Part shown: one piece after another, positions 45,617 to 55,872 of the stretch | Layout of the letters: the number at the start of each line of letters is the position of its first letter | Position numbering within the stretch: position 1 is the first letter of the stretch | Assembly (NCBI GenBank): GCA_029260495.1 | Contig: JAJDDD010000010.1 | Location: forward strand, 124,001-188,000 | Source of the DNA: Phycisphaerales bacterium | GTDB taxonomy: Bacteria; Planctomycetota; Phycisphaerae; Phycisphaerales; UBA1924 | Direction of reading: 5' to 3' | Length of the DNA stretch: 64,000 nt | The notes under the pieces: model-generated | The model's input: the letters and a program-made list of their open reading frames with translations, nothing else | Told to the model about the DNA's origin: nothing | Databases searched by the model: none | Program-made: the position numbers and the translations under genes

Positions 45617-46963
45617 TTATGAGGCGCCCCATGCTCCAAGCAAGAAGCCCAGATCGAACGCGTTAACAATATTGTCGTTGTTCAAATCTGCGGCGCAGAC
45701 CAGCGGTGGATCCGGGCAAGCGCCCCAGCTTCCGAGCAGGATCGCAAGGTCCGCCCCGCTCAGCACGCCATCACCATTGAGATCGCCAAAGAGAGTCGCT
45801 GCGACGACAACGAAGTTGACGCGCGTCGCTTCATAACGAATTTCAAAGTCGAGCCCTTCCGGAGGCGTCGGCATTTGAACTTCGCTGAACTGTCCCGCAA
45901 TGGTCGCGGCGCGCACGAGCGAAATTGAGTTCCCAACCACGGGTGTGAAGGCGGGATTAAGCGTGATCGTCACACGTCCATCGAGTTGGCATGACCCGGT
46001 GACAAAGAGCTGGTCATGTTGGGCGCCCGCGTTGATGCCCGCAATCTGAAGAGGGAGCCCTCCGGTTGTTGTCTGTTCATAGTCGCCGAAGACCACGAAC
46101 ACTTCTGTCCCAGGCCCCGGGCTCAGGCGCCCTGCATTGGTGACCAGCGTCGCATCGATCGCACCGTCACCTGTTACAAAACCACCACGGCCGATTTCGA
46201 CAGTCGCTGCGGAAATTGACGCGTCTGACGTTAGAAACAGAGAACCTCGCTCATCAGCAGCCCCACGTTCAGCTGGCGCCTCGTCGTCACTCCGCACGAA
46301 GGCATCTGGCGCGATGACGATCGAACCTGAGGCTGTCAAGTCCGTGTTCTGACCCGACACAATCACTGTGCCGGTTGAGCTGAGCGCATTTGCAACAATC
46401 AGGTCGCCTCCGACAAGAAGCGTCGCGTTATTGCTCACATCAAGCGTGCCTGTTCCACCATCGCCGACGACAACGTCCCCAGCACAGTCCCACACAACAT
46501 TGTTGCCAGCCAGCGTGAGATCACCGCTGCTGCCAGCGAACCCCCCGATGCTTGTTGATTCACACGCGATTGTTCCGGCGGCGCCGGGGCCGACATTCAC
46601 GACTGCGGTGTCGGTGCTGAAGAAGCCGATTCGCACGGACGTTGGATCGGTCAGCGTCCATGTGAACCCCGCGAGGTTGATCGCGAGCACATCGTTGCGC
46701 ACTACAAATCGTTCGATGAAAACCGCCTGCGAAAAGGTCACGGTGTAGGCAGCGGCGCTGTTGAACTCCGCCCGATCCATCGCCCCTGGCGCGACGCCCC
46801 CGGCCCAATTTCCAGGAGCGGAAAAAAGACCACCTGCAGGGTTCACCCAACTGATCGTGTCGCCGCGCACGGACGCAGCGCCAAATGAAGCGACAGCAAG
46901 CCCCACGGCGAGCAACAAGATGGGCGCGGACAATCGGTGTGGCATTCTAATTCTCATAGTCAT
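45617..46963 (-). CDS. Secreted beta-solenoid protein with dockerin-like tail
   Basis: The 448-residue protein has a signal peptide (about 7-36, PHRLSAPILLLAVGLAVASF, cut near VRG-D) and a body of short 'x-V-x-x-G' beta repeats typical of autotransporter-like right-handed solenoids (SAPGNWAGGVAPGAMDRAEF, GDVVVGDGGTGTLDVSNNAT, GGDLIVANALSSTGTVIVSG). The tail is DLNGDGVLSGADLAILLGSW and DLNNDNIVNAFDLGFLLGAW, with Cys-x6-Cys (CPDPPLVC) between. Start 46963 or 46957; no strong ribosome site. Likely a surface or extracellular matrix protein. Confidence 0.82.
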   Translation of the reverse strand: MTMRIRMPHRLSAPILLLAVGLAVASFGAASVRGDTISWVNPAGGLFSAPGNWAGGVAPGAMDRAEFNSAAAYTVTFSQAVFIERFVVRNDVLAINLAGFTWTLTDPTSVRIGFFSTDTAVVNVGPGAAGTIACESTSIGGFAGSSGDLTLAGNNVVWDCAGDVVVGDGGTGTLDVSNNATLLVGGDLIVANALSSTGTVIVSGQNTDLTASGSIVIAPDAFVRSDDEAPAERGAADERGSLFLTSDASISAATVEIGRGGFVTGDGAIDATLVTNAGRLSPGPGTEVFVVFGDYEQTTTGGLPLQIAGINAGAQHDQLFVTGSCQLDGRVTITLNPAFTPVVGNSISLVRAATIAGQFSEVQMPTPPEGLDFEIRYEATRVNFVVVAATLFGDLNGDGVLSGADLAILLGSWGACPDPPLVCAADLNNDNIVNAFDLGFLLGAWGAS

Positions 46964-47121
46964 TGTGCTATACGGATGAGACGGGGCAATGGATCCCTCG
47001 ATGGTAGGCAAGCTATTTTACAGGCCTGAAAAGTGGTTCTCGGGCGTCCTGCACATGATCCACCGCCCCATTCACCAGACCCCGCTGCCTATAGAGACCC
47101 TGACGCATCAAAACGAGACTT

Positions 47122-48024
47122 TCAAGGATCAAGAACGTCCCGTGGCTCGATCGCAATCCAGCGCGAGCGATAGTCAAATGTGACTCGCTGACCTTGAAAG
47201 AAACCAAGCCCGATCAACTCCGGCCCCTCGCCGAAGAATACCGCAGGGGTATTCACGCTGTAGCTCTTTCCGAGGCGTGCATCCGTCGAAAGGCGCGACC
47301 GCCGCACAAAGTAAGAATGTCTGAATGTCATCGTCGGCGTGGAATCTGTCGTGATGGGTTTGGACAGTGGAAAGTCGTAGCTCTCTCGCAAATGGAGCAC
47401 GCCGGGAAACCCCATGTCAAGGATCACCGGAATAACACGCCCTTCAATCTCAATATCTATCTCCGGCAGCCCAATGTTATCCACACGGAACGCCATCGTT
47501 TCTTTTGGCGATGGGCTGTCGCGCTGCGTCACACTCACAGCGCCGATTCCGAAACCAACGTCAAAAACAACCCGCATATTTTCAAACTGAGGCAGTCCAA
47601 TGATTCCATCAATCTTCGGCCGAACTTCAACATCGCCAATCCGGATCGTTGGTTTACTCAGAATGGGGTCCATGTCCAGCGGAACGAATGGAACATCTTC
47701 GAGCGTGACACCGTTGAAGAAGAGAGCCTCCAGTCGAAGCCCGCTCCGATCGCGCTGCGAAAGCGCCTCGATAATCTTCGGATCGAGAAAAAGAGCATGT
47801 GATCCCGTATCCACGACAAGATGAAGGAACGCTCCATTTGCTGTCCGCGCCTTGGCTATAAAGACGCCGCCGATGACCGGGGAGCTCTGGCCAATGACCG
47901 CCACCTCGGAAGCTGTGAATTTTGTTCGACCAGGCGCCAGATCACGCGCGGATGCACATCCACCGTTCACAATAGAGGCAACGCCAATGATGATCGCAAG
48001 AATCAAAGCCGGGGCCTGAACCAT
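47122..48024 (-). CDS. Retropepsin-like aspartyl protease, lipoprotein
   Basis: The 300-residue protein has a signal with lipobox-like Gly-Gly-Cys (NGGCAS, Cys23) and two retropepsin half-domains. The first has the catalytic Asp72 (LVVDTGSHALFL) and the flap-side KIDGIIGLPQF. The second has Asp203 in VILDMGFPGVL, where Met replaces the usual Thr of DTG. Such single-chain proteins are common in bacteria, mostly uncharacterised. If active, it would cut proteins outside the cytoplasmic membrane. The neighbouring tricorn-like gene lies 45 bp upstream on the same strand; the two may be co-transcribed. Confidence 0.75.
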   Translation of the reverse strand: MVQAPALILAIIIGVASIVNGGCASARDLAPGRTKFTASEVAVIGQSSPVIGGVFIAKARTANGAFLHLVVDTGSHALFLDPKIIEALSQRDRSGLRLEALFFNGVTLEDVPFVPLDMDPILSKPTIRIGDVEVRPKIDGIIGLPQFENMRVVFDVGFGIGAVSVTQRDSPSPKETMAFRVDNIGLPEIDIEIEGRVIPVILDMGFPGVLHLRESYDFPLSKPITTDSTPTMTFRHSYFVRRSRLSTDARLGKSYSVNTPAVFFGEGPELIGLGFFQGQRVTFDYRSRWIAIEPRDVLDP

Positions 48025-48068
48025 ATTTCACAGCCTACCAAGCTGTTTCGATTAACCGCTCCAACTAC

Positions 48069-51000
48069 TTACTTATCCTCGTTCCTTACACCCATCCCCG
48101 ACCGGTCCGGCGCGCTTGGGCGTTTGGGCGGCTTGTAGCCGTTGCGTTGAATCTCGCCCAGCAGATGTTCGACACCCGCTTCGAGCTGCGGGTCTTCACC
48201 CTTCGCCAGGGCGGTTGGATCGTCAATGACCTGAATATCCGGGTCGACGCCGTGCCCTTCGATGCCCCACGTTCCATCGGTTTCGTAAAACCCGAACGTT
48301 GGCACCGCGGTGTAGCCGCCGTCGATCAACGGGGGGTTTCCTGAAATGCCGACCAGCCCGCCCCATGTGCGCATGCCGATGAGCTTTCCGAGGCCGTTGT
48401 GCTTGAAGAGCCAGGGGAACATGTCTCCACCCGAGCCCGCGAGCCCGTTAATGAGCATCGCTTTGGGTCCCTGATGGGAGTCGTACGGCCAGGGCCAATC
48501 CTTGCCGTCACGCCGGGCCCAGTAGTTGGTGCGCGGACGGTTGAGCAGTTCAATAAAGCGATCGGGGATTTGCCCGCCGCCATTCCAGCGCTCATCAATC
48601 AGGAGCGCCTCTTTGCCAATCTGGCCGTAAAACTGCCGGAACAACTCGTTCTGCCCCTGAATCCCGGTGTTCGGCACATAGATGTAGCCAATCTTGCCAT
48701 CGGACATCTTCTCGACTCGGCGGCGATTGTCTTCCACCCACGCGCGATAGCGCAGCCCAACTTCCGAAGACATCGGTTTGATCGTAATCTCGCGCTCGTT
48801 GCGCGCTTCCTCATCGCCAGAGAGCGCGCTTGCGACTGTGATTGTCGTGTCCTGCCCCGCCATGCCGACAAATGCGGCCCAGGGATCTTGCGATGTATCC
48901 ATACGAACGCCATTGACGGCGATCAGATAATCGCCTTCATCAACGTCGATCCCCGGCTGGCTCAACGGACCGCGCGCGTCAGAATCCCATGGCGCCCCGT
49001 TGTAAATGCGCATGATTTTGTAGGCGGAAACCGTTTCTCCGCGATCGCCGCGATCGCGCACGAGTTCAAAGTCTGTGCCGAGCATTCCCACGTTCTTTGA
49101 TGGCTGCGATTCAACATCGCCGCCGAAGTAGTAGGCGTGCCCAACGTTCAACTCTGCAATCATTTCACCAATGATGAATGAAACATCCTCCCGGCTGGAG
49201 GCGTCTTCGAGCATCGCGCTGTATCGACGGCGCATCTCGTCCCAGTCCACGCCGTGCATGTTTGAGACGTAGAAGAAATCTCGATGCCGACGCCATGCGT
49301 CTGTGAAAATCTGCTTCCATTCCTCACGCGGGTTGATGCGCTTATCCAGCTCCGTGCGCAAAGGCGTGCCAATCGACTGCCCCGCTGCGGCGCTGATAAT
49401 CCCGTAGCGATCACCCTGCGCCACCAGCAGCTTCTTTCCATCGGCTGAAACATCAAACCCACCTACACCTGCGATGACCGTCTTCTCTTCGGGCTTCTCG
49501 TTGGTCACATCGACAAGCTTGATCGCGGGCGGCGCGCCATTGCCCGCCCGGACATACAAGAGCTGACCCTTGTCATTGGAAGCGAGGCTGAAGAATGAAC
49601 CTGAATCAACGGGAACTTCCATCCCGCGGCTCTCGAATCCTTCGATCTCAATTTCGACCGGCTCGTCGCTCTTCTTCGACGAATCCCCCACTGCTTCTGC
49701 GTCGGGCTTTTCATCGGTCTTGGTCGCATCCCAGGCGCCGGAGACGTCCATTTCAAGAATTTCCCACGTGCCTGAGAGCTTGTCCCCGCCTTCGAGTTTG
49801 CCCGTGAGCTTTGTCGTCACACCTTCGCGCGAGCGCATCGCGGTGAACGCGCCCGACTTCTCGTCAAATGTCACCGCGTCGTAATCCTCAGTCTGCCCAA
49901 GCGATGTGCTGGCGCCGGTGAACGAGCCATCCTCATGCGCGATGATCGTCATCGTGAACTCAAGATCATCATCGGGAAGCCCGACCTGGCTCAGCCCGTG
50001 CGCAACGCCCTCCCACACGCCATGAATCGGACTGGCTGGCTCAGCGTTATCGTCGTCGCTGTCCTCGTCGTCGTCATCATCCTCTTCCGCTTCGTCATCA
50101 CCTTCATCTTGTTCATCGTCATCGCCATCTGCTTCATTATCCCAGGTCTCTTCATCGCTCTCGATTCCCCATGGATATTCAACATCATTCGTCAAGGGAA
50201 CAGCGATCAGCTTGCCCGTCTGTGCGTAGACAAACGTCGAGCCAACATCCTCATACTCCGGCGATGTAAAGTCACGATTGGATGCGTAGTAGATGTAATC
50301 ACCCTTGCGGCTGAACACCGGGTTGTAATCACGGAAAAACCCGCTCGTCGCACGATGCTTCTCATCATTGTCCGTGTCAAAGAGAAACACTGCACTCGTC
50401 AGCCCGTTGGGCAGCGTCTTCGCATATGTCAGCCAGCGCGAGTCGCCCGACCAGCTCACGTTCGGCTGGTTCGCCCATGCGTCGCGGTCGATCGTCTTCA
50501 TCTCGCCGCTCTCTGCGCCCACGAGAATGATCGCACCGGCTTTGTCCGTAATCGCAAGTGTCTTTGAATCCGGCGACCACACCGCCGAGAAGTAAAACGT
50601 CTTGCTCCCGTCAGTCAGCTGCCGGGCTTCGCCCTTGCCGTCTGACTGCGCAACATAGAGCTCATACTCGCCGTCAGCGTCGGAAAAATAGGCGATCCAT
50701 CTTCCATCCGGGCTCCACGCCGGCGAACGATCCGCGGCGCCGGAGGAATCCGTAATGCGCCGCACCGGCCCCTTTTCAGCTGGAACTGTAAAAATGTCCC
50801 CGCGCGCTTCAACCACCGCGCGTTTTCCCGTCGCCGAGATTCCCCCGCCCTGAATATTCTCGCCCGCGTCAACAACCCGCTCTCGAATCTTGGGCTTCGA
50901 ACCCGGGATGCGAATCTCAACCGCAGTCGTCGCGCCCGTCTTCAGGTCCAGCAGGAACAACTGTGGCCCGCTCTGGAGAATAATCTCACCCTGACCGTCT

Positions 51001-51809
51001 GCGCCGGGCCCCATCGCAGGAAACTTCACGTCGTAATCGCTGAACTTTGTGATCTGTTCGCGTTCGCCTGTCGCGCTGTCATACGCCCAGATATTCAATC
51101 GATGCGCCGAGCCGCTGTCTGAAAGGTAGTACACCTTTTTCCCGTGCCACATCGGGAACGTGTCTGTTCCCTCCCAATCGGTAATGCGCCGTGACTCATA
51201 GCTCTCAAGGTTAAAGAGCCAGATGTCTGTCGCCATCCCACCGCGATACCGCTTCCATGTTCTAAAATCGCGTGAGTGTGGCGTATACGCCAACCACTTC
51301 CCATCCGCGCTGATCGCGCCGTTGGCGCCATAGGGGACCGGCAACTGCTCCGGCGCCCCACCCTCAGCGCTCACAGTGAAGAGCTGCGTCTGCCGAGACA
51401 AACCCGCCAGCCCATTCATAAAGAACAGCACGCGCCCATCGGGCGTCCAGTCCGTCGGGAACTCAACAGCGGGATGATGCGTCAGCCGCGCCGCGACGCC
51501 ACCATCAATGGGAATCGTGTAGAGATCGCGATTGCCTTCGTAGTTGCCCTGAAAGACGATGGTCTTGCCGTCAGGGCTGAACCGCGGGAACAAATCCTGC
51601 CCCGGCGGGCTCGCCAACGGTGACGCCGCCCCGCCTGTGCGCGGCGCCAGCCACAAACCATTCGCATATCCAAACACGATGTGCGTAGCGCTCACATCGG
51701 GATACCGCAGCATCCCCGCGTGCGGCATCGTTTCCTCCGCCTGCGCAACTCCACCGCCAAGCGACGCCATCAGCGCCGCAACAATCAACGAAAACAGAGC
51801 GGTTTTCAT
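48069..51809 (-). CDS. Tricorn-like S41 protease, exported
   Basis: The 1246-residue protein begins with a signal peptide (about 1-24). Order: a first propeller of PD40/WD-like strands (about 30-310), a second (about 315-550, with RSPAWSPDGRWIAYFSD and SAVWSPDSKTLAI), an acidic stretch (551-592), an inserted beta domain (594-700), a core helical domain, a PDZ (about 905-1010) and an S41 peptidase domain. Tricorn residues are present: His891 (NVGHAYY), Ser1126 (NGLAGSGGDMF) and Glu1184 (WGIEGHG). It probably degrades peptides in the periplasm. The acidic/beta insertion is not part of classic tricorn. Confidence 0.88.
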   Translation of the reverse strand: MKTALFSLIVAALMASLGGGVAQAEETMPHAGMLRYPDVSATHIVFGYANGLWLAPRTGGAASPLASPPGQDLFPRFSPDGKTIVFQGNYEGNRDLYTIPIDGGVAARLTHHPAVEFPTDWTPDGRVLFFMNGLAGLSRQTQLFTVSAEGGAPEQLPVPYGANGAISADGKWLAYTPHSRDFRTWKRYRGGMATDIWLFNLESYESRRITDWEGTDTFPMWHGKKVYYLSDSGSAHRLNIWAYDSATGEREQITKFSDYDVKFPAMGPGADGQGEIILQSGPQLFLLDLKTGATTAVEIRIPGSKPKIRERVVDAGENIQGGGISATGKRAVVEARGDIFTVPAEKGPVRRITDSSGAADRSPAWSPDGRWIAYFSDADGEYELYVAQSDGKGEARQLTDGSKTFYFSAVWSPDSKTLAITDKAGAIILVGAESGEMKTIDRDAWANQPNVSWSGDSRWLTYAKTLPNGLTSAVFLFDTDNDEKHRATSGFFRDYNPVFSRKGDYIYYASNRDFTSPEYEDVGSTFVYAQTGKLIAVPLTNDVEYPWGIESDEETWDNEADGDDDEQDEGDDEAEEDDDDDEDSDDDNAEPASPIHGVWEGVAHGLSQVGLPDDDLEFTMTIIAHEDGSFTGASTSLGQTEDYDAVTFDEKSGAFTAMRSREGVTTKLTGKLEGGDKLSGTWEILEMDVSGAWDATKTDEKPDAEAVGDSSKKSDEPVEIEIEGFESRGMEVPVDSGSFFSLASNDKGQLLYVRAGNGAPPAIKLVDVTNEKPEEKTVIAGVGGFDVSADGKKLLVAQGDRYGIISAAAGQSIGTPLRTELDKRINPREEWKQIFTDAWRRHRDFFYVSNMHGVDWDEMRRRYSAMLEDASSREDVSFIIGEMIAELNVGHAYYFGGDVESQPSKNVGMLGTDFELVRDRGDRGETVSAYKIMRIYNGAPWDSDARGPLSQPGIDVDEGDYLIAVNGVRMDTSQDPWAAFVGMAGQDTTITVASALSGDEEARNEREITIKPMSSEVGLRYRAWVEDNRRRVEKMSDGKIGYIYVPNTGIQGQNELFRQFYGQIGKEALLIDERWNGGGQIPDRFIELLNRPRTNYWARRDGKDWPWPYDSHQGPKAMLINGLAGSGGDMFPWLFKHNGLGKLIGMRTWGGLVGISGNPPLIDGGYTAVPTFGFYETDGTWGIEGHGVDPDIQVIDDPTALAKGEDPQLEAGVEHLLGEIQRNGYKPPKRPSAPDRSGMGVRNEDK

Positions 51810-51971
51810 TTTCTCTATCTCTCCCGATTAACCTATTTTATACGAGCGCGCGGTCGCTCAGCCTCGCTTATACCACGAGGCTCGGCCATTGTTGACGCCA
51901 ATTCCTGAAGAGAATCACGAAGGTCGATTTCTGCAACCCAATGGCAAGACGAACCGCCAATCAAGGCGCCC

Positions 51972-52415
51972 TCACTCCGGGCTGTGCATTGCTCGCGCGC
52001 CGCGCGGCGCCTTCGGATCGCGCCACTCCACCTCAGGGCCACCGTCCCAGAGCATCTCCAGGTCATAATGCGCCCGCGCGTTTGGCTCAAAGATGTGCGC
52101 CACCACATCAATAAAGTCCGCCACCACCCATGTGGACGCTTCATTCCGATTGCTGCGGAACGTCGCCTCCCCCATCTCCTCAGCAGCCTCCTCCGCACTT
52201 ATCGCTGCGGTGCGAATCTGCCGATCACTCGTGCCCGATCCGATCACAATGTAGCTTGTCACCTGGCTCAGTTCGCGCACATCGAGCACAACGATGTGTT
52301 CGCACTTTGCGCCATCCAGCGCCCGCGCCACAGCGATCGCAACCTCACGCGCCCGAGCCTGCTGCTCTTCGCTCGTTTTCGAAATCACCAGCCTAGCCGT
52401 CTCCCGCTCCGTCAT
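51972..52415 (-). CDS. rsfS: Ribosomal silencing factor RsfS
   Basis: The 147-residue protein matches RsfS/Iojap: VVLDVRELSQVTSYIVIGSG, then SDRQIRTAAISAEEAAEE, WVVADFIDVVAHIFEPNARA and the HYDLEMLWDGGPEVEW end. It binds uL14 and blocks subunit joining when nutrients are low. ATG 52415 has GGGGA 8 bases upstream. A GTG at 52451 overlapping the hppA stop (GTGA) is an alternative that would couple the two genes; it lacks its own ribosome site. Usual partners nadD and proA are absent. Confidence 0.9.
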   Translation of the reverse strand: MTERETARLVISKTSEEQQARAREVAIAVARALDGAKCEHIVVLDVRELSQVTSYIVIGSGTSDRQIRTAAISAEEAAEEMGEATFRSNRNEASTWVVADFIDVVAHIFEPNARAHYDLEMLWDGGPEVEWRDPKAPRGARAMHSPE

Positions 52416-52447
52416 TATCTTCCCCGTTAGACGCCCTGCCTCCACAC

Positions 52448-55270
52448 TCACTGTAGGCCGATCAGGTCGCCCACCAATGGTCCATACTTCACAATCAACC
52501 CGGCGAACACAACCGAAACAATCGAAATCAGCTTGATAAGGATATTCAACGACGGACCTGATGTGTCCTTGAACGGATCACCCACGGTGTCGCCCACGAC
52601 GGTCGCTTTGTGATCTTCTGAGCCCTTGCCGTAGACAATCGTGTCGCCCGCGCCGCGGCTGACGAACTCCTTCGCCCGCGATCCGATCGCCTCACGCACC
52701 TCTTCGGGAACCTTCGCGCGCGCTTCTGCGCTCGACTCAAAATCATTCGCAGTAATCTTGCCAAACGATTCAAGCATCTTCTTCGCGTTGTCCCAGGCGC
52801 CGCCGGCGTTCGCCATGTAGATCGCCAGCGCAAAGCCACATGTCAGCCCGCCCGCCAGCATCCCCACAACGCCGGGAACATCAAGCAGTAGCCCGACCAG
52901 AAGCGGCGTGACCAGCGCCAACATCGCTGGCGCCACCATCTCACGCTGCGCGCTCGCGGTCGAGATCACAACGCACTGCGCATAATCCGGATACTCAACG
53001 CCCTCGTGCTCCACCTGCTTGGGCCACTGCATCGGATCAGCGATCTGCTCCTCGCTCATCCCGTTCGCCCGGAATGCCTCGCGCATCTTCGCGAACTGCC
53101 TGCGACATTCCTGCATCATTGAGTTCGCTGCGCGACCCACCGCGTCCATCGTCATCGCACAGAAGAGGAACGCGAGCAAGACGCCGATGAACATACCTCC
53201 CAAGGCGCGCGGATTCATCAGCGTGATGTTGTAAAACCGAAGGATATCCCCAAGCTGCGCATTTCTTGCCGCGAGCGCTTCGAACTCAATCTCTTCGCTG
53301 TGATTCTCATAGGTGACCGTCCCAGTCAGCACGACCCGTCGGCTCACCCCAAGGCGATGTGACAGCGGCGGAACGTGCCCGCGATCTTCAATTGAATCCG
53401 CGATCTCCGGCGGATCAAACTCCACCACGCTCAACATCGAGCCGACCGCAAGGTCTTCGTAATCCTTCCGATCGGCGCGAGCAAGATCAATCAGCGCTGC
53501 GTCAACGATTTTGTCCTGACTATCGCTCTCGGGGATCACCATCGCAAAGCGACCGTGCCCCTGGTATATGGCGTACGCGCTTGAGCCCGCCTCCTCAGTG
53601 TTCGTCACCAAAGCGGTTTGCTCATACGCCACAGCTTGTGTTGAGAGCTGCGTTTTGACGATCTGGATATACGCTGCAAACAACGCCAACGCCGTCAGCG
53701 CCGCTGACCCAATCGCAAATCCCTTGCCCGTCGCCGCCGTCGTATTCCCCAAAGAATCAAGCATGTCCGTCCGCTCGCGCACATGCGGCGGCTGACCCGT
53801 CATCTCTGCATTTCCGCCTGCGTTATCCGCGATCGGCCCGTATGCGTCCGTCGCGAGCGTAATGCCCAGCGTAGAAAGCATCCCCACCGCCGCGATCCCC
53901 ACGCCATACAAACCCATCAGGAAGTTGTCGTTTCCGCCTGCGAATGTAAAGGCTGCAATGATCGCAATCACCACGGTCAGGAGAGGCGCCCAGGTGCTCT
54001 TCATCCCCTCCGCGATGCCTGAGATAATCACCGTCGCAGGCCCGGTGATCGCCTGATTTGCAATGCGCTTCGTTGGCGGATGTTCATAACTGGTGTAGTA
54101 CTCCGTCGCGTGCGCAATCACCAAGCCCGCTGCCAGGCCCGTGATGATCGACAGCCCCAGACGCCACCACAAAATCTTGAATCCGCCGATCAGAGTTGCC
54201 TCCGAATCAAACAGCATGAACAGCAAGCCAAGTGCCGCGAGCGCGATCAAACCCGACGCCACATACACGCCGGCGTGCAAGCCTTGCAGCAGCTGCGCAA
54301 AGCTCGCGCCCTCCTTCGCACGAACTGCAAAGATGCCGATGATCGAACAAACAATCCCCGCGCCCGCGATCGCCAACGGCGCCGTCGCCAACTTCAGCGC
54401 CAACTCGCCACCTTGCATCGACGTGGTCGTCAAGGAAAACGCCGCCGCCGCTCCCAGCGCCATCGTCGCCAGGATTGATCCGTAGTACGACTCATAAAGA
54501 TCCGCGCCCATGCCGGCGACATCGCCAACATTATCGCCAACGTTGTCCGCGATCGTCGCTGGATTCCGCGCATCATCTTCAGGAATGCCCGCTTCAACCT
54601 TGCCCACAAGGTCGGCGCCGACATCCGCTGCCTTCGTATAAATGCCGCCACCCACACGCGCAAACAGCGCCTGCGTCGAGGCGCCCATTCCAAAGCTCAG
54701 CATCACCGTCGTCAGCGTGCGAAGATCCCCATCCAGCCCGATCCCGAGCAGCGTGTCCTCAGGAAGCGAGTTCAGCAGGAAGAACCAGAACGAAACATCC
54801 AGAAGCGCAAAGCCGACCACGACCATTCCCATCACGGCGCCGGATCGGAACGCAACCTTCAACCCATCGTTCAGCGAATCCTTCACCGCCGCCGCTGTCC
54901 GGGCTGACGCATTCGTCGCCATCCGCATCCCAAACCACCCGCACAACCCCGAGAGCAAACCCGCAACAGGCACGCCCAGCACCGTCAGCCATTCCTGCAG
55001 CCCCAGCGCCGCCATCCCCGCCAGCGCCAACACCAACACGACGAACACCCCTGCAACCACCTGATACTGCCGCACCAGGTAGGCCATCGCGCCGTCGCGC
55101 ACCGCTTGCGCGATGCGGATCATCTCCGTATCGCCCTCCGAGTGCGACATCACTGCGCGCGAAAATATCAGCGCGGTGATCAGCGCCAGCACAGCGCCCA
55201 GCGGCGCGAGAAAATAAGGCAATGGAAGGTCTGACATCTCGGCTACCGTCAGCGTCATTGTGTCGATCAC
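52448..55270 (-). CDS. hppA: Membrane-bound pyrophosphatase, K+-dependent type, with insertion
   Basis: The 940-residue protein pumps H+ or Na+ using pyrophosphate. Catalytic loops: [20 protein letters not shown] (217-236) with [30 protein letters not shown], and [15 protein letters not shown] (893-907). [10 protein letters not shown] at 508-517 has Ala at the position where K+-independent enzymes have Lys, so it should need K+. Usual length is 690-810; the excess is a soluble insertion at about 545-680 between two helices. The GTG start at 55270 has AGGAG 9 bases upstream; the ATGs at 55258 and 55237 are alternatives. H+ versus Na+ cannot be decided. Two hairpins precede the ribosome site. 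Confidence 0.93.
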   Translation of the reverse strand: MIDTMTLTVAEMSDLPLPYFLAPLGAVLALITALIFSRAVMSHSEGDTEMIRIAQAVRDGAMAYLVRQYQVVAGVFVVLVLALAGMAALGLQEWLTVLGVPVAGLLSGLCGWFGMRMATNASARTAAAVKDSLNDGLKVAFRSGAVMGMVVVGFALLDVSFWFFLLNSLPEDTLLGIGLDGDLRTLTTVMLSFGMGASTQALFARVGGGIYTKAADVGADLVGKVEAGIPEDDARNPATIADNVGDNVGDVAGMGADLYESYYGSILATMALGAAAAFSLTTTSMQGGELALKLATAPLAIAGAGIVCSIIGIFAVRAKEGASFAQLLQGLHAGVYVASGLIALAALGLLFMLFDSEATLIGGFKILWWRLGLSIITGLAAGLVIAHATEYYTSYEHPPTKRIANQAITGPATVIISGIAEGMKSTWAPLLTVVIAIIAAFTFAGGNDNFLMGLYGVGIAAVGMLSTLGITLATDAYGPIADNAGGNAEMTGQPPHVRERTDMLDSLGNTTAATGKGFAIGSAALTALALFAAYIQIVKTQLSTQAVAYEQTALVTNTEEAGSSAYAIYQGHGRFAMVIPESDSQDKIVDAALIDLARADRKDYEDLAVGSMLSVVEFDPPEIADSIEDRGHVPPLSHRLGVSRRVVLTGTVTYENHSEEIEFEALAARNAQLGDILRFYNITLMNPRALGGMFIGVLLAFLFCAMTMDAVGRAANSMMQECRRQFAKMREAFRANGMSEEQIADPMQWPKQVEHEGVEYPDYAQCVVISTASAQREMVAPAMLALVTPLLVGLLLDVPGVVGMLAGGLTCGFALAIYMANAGGAWDNAKKMLESFGKITANDFESSAEARAKVPEEVREAIGSRAKEFVSRGAGDTIVYGKGSEDHKATVVGDTVGDPFKDTSGPSLNILIKLISIVSVVFAGLIVKYGPLVGDLIGLQ

Positions 55271-55285
55271 GTCTGCGTGCTCCTG

Positions 55286-55316
55286 CGTGGCGTCGCCACG
55301 AACGCCCCAAAGGGCG
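55286..55316 (-). promoter_or_regulatory. Twin hairpins just upstream of the hppA ribosome site
   Basis: CGTGGCG and CGCCACG around one base (55286-55300) are perfectly complementary, and directly beside them CGCCC and GGGCG (55303-55307 and 55312-55316) form a second stem. On the hppA mRNA these stand immediately before AGGAG (55280-55284). They may limit or gate translation. Confidence 0.35.
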
Positions 55317-55494
55317 CGGACAACAACTACCTGCGTTTGGACTTCGTCTACAAAATGTTCCGTGTTTCATAGCCCGACTCTTCACACACACACGCGAGCC
55401 GGGCGCCCCCCTCAAAATCAACCAACAACCAAACCGAAACGGCCTGATCAAGGCGCAAAGCAAAGAACGCGGCGCCTCCCACGTTTATCATCTC

Positions 55495-55698
55495 TCAGCT
55501 GGCCGGACGCCCCTCGAACACCTTCTCGCGACGCTTCACACCCTTGCGATTTTCGCGACGCTTGCGCTCAGATGGCTTCTCAAAGAACTGCTTCCGCTTA
55601 ATATCCTTCGTCAGACCTTCCTTCTCACATAGCTTCTTAAAACGACGAAGCATCTGCTCGACAGATTCATTGGCCCGGGACTTGATACGAATCGCCAT
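55495..55698 (-). CDS. rpsU: 30S ribosomal protein S21
   Basis: The 67-residue protein is strongly basic and matches bS21 throughout: SRANESVEQMLRRFKKLCEK, then EGLTKDIKRKQFFEKPSERK and an Arg-rich end. It helps base-pair mRNA leaders with 16S rRNA. ATG 55698 has AGGAA upstream. It lies 224 bp upstream of hppA on the same strand; the gap suggests separate regulation. Confidence 0.95.
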   Translation of the reverse strand: MAIRIKSRANESVEQMLRRFKKLCEKEGLTKDIKRKQFFEKPSERKRRENRKGVKRREKVFEGRPAS

Positions 55699-55872
55699 TG
55701 CTGAACGGTTCCTGTTTCACTTGATTCTGGGATCCGGGACGCCTCCCGGTGGGTCGGGGAGTATGGCTGCCCCCCACCCAAAAGGCAAACGCCAATCCCC
55801 ATTCAACCCCCACCACCACGCTCTGCACCCCCCGACCGAATCCCTCCGGGCGAGGGCTACCATCAAAGCACC

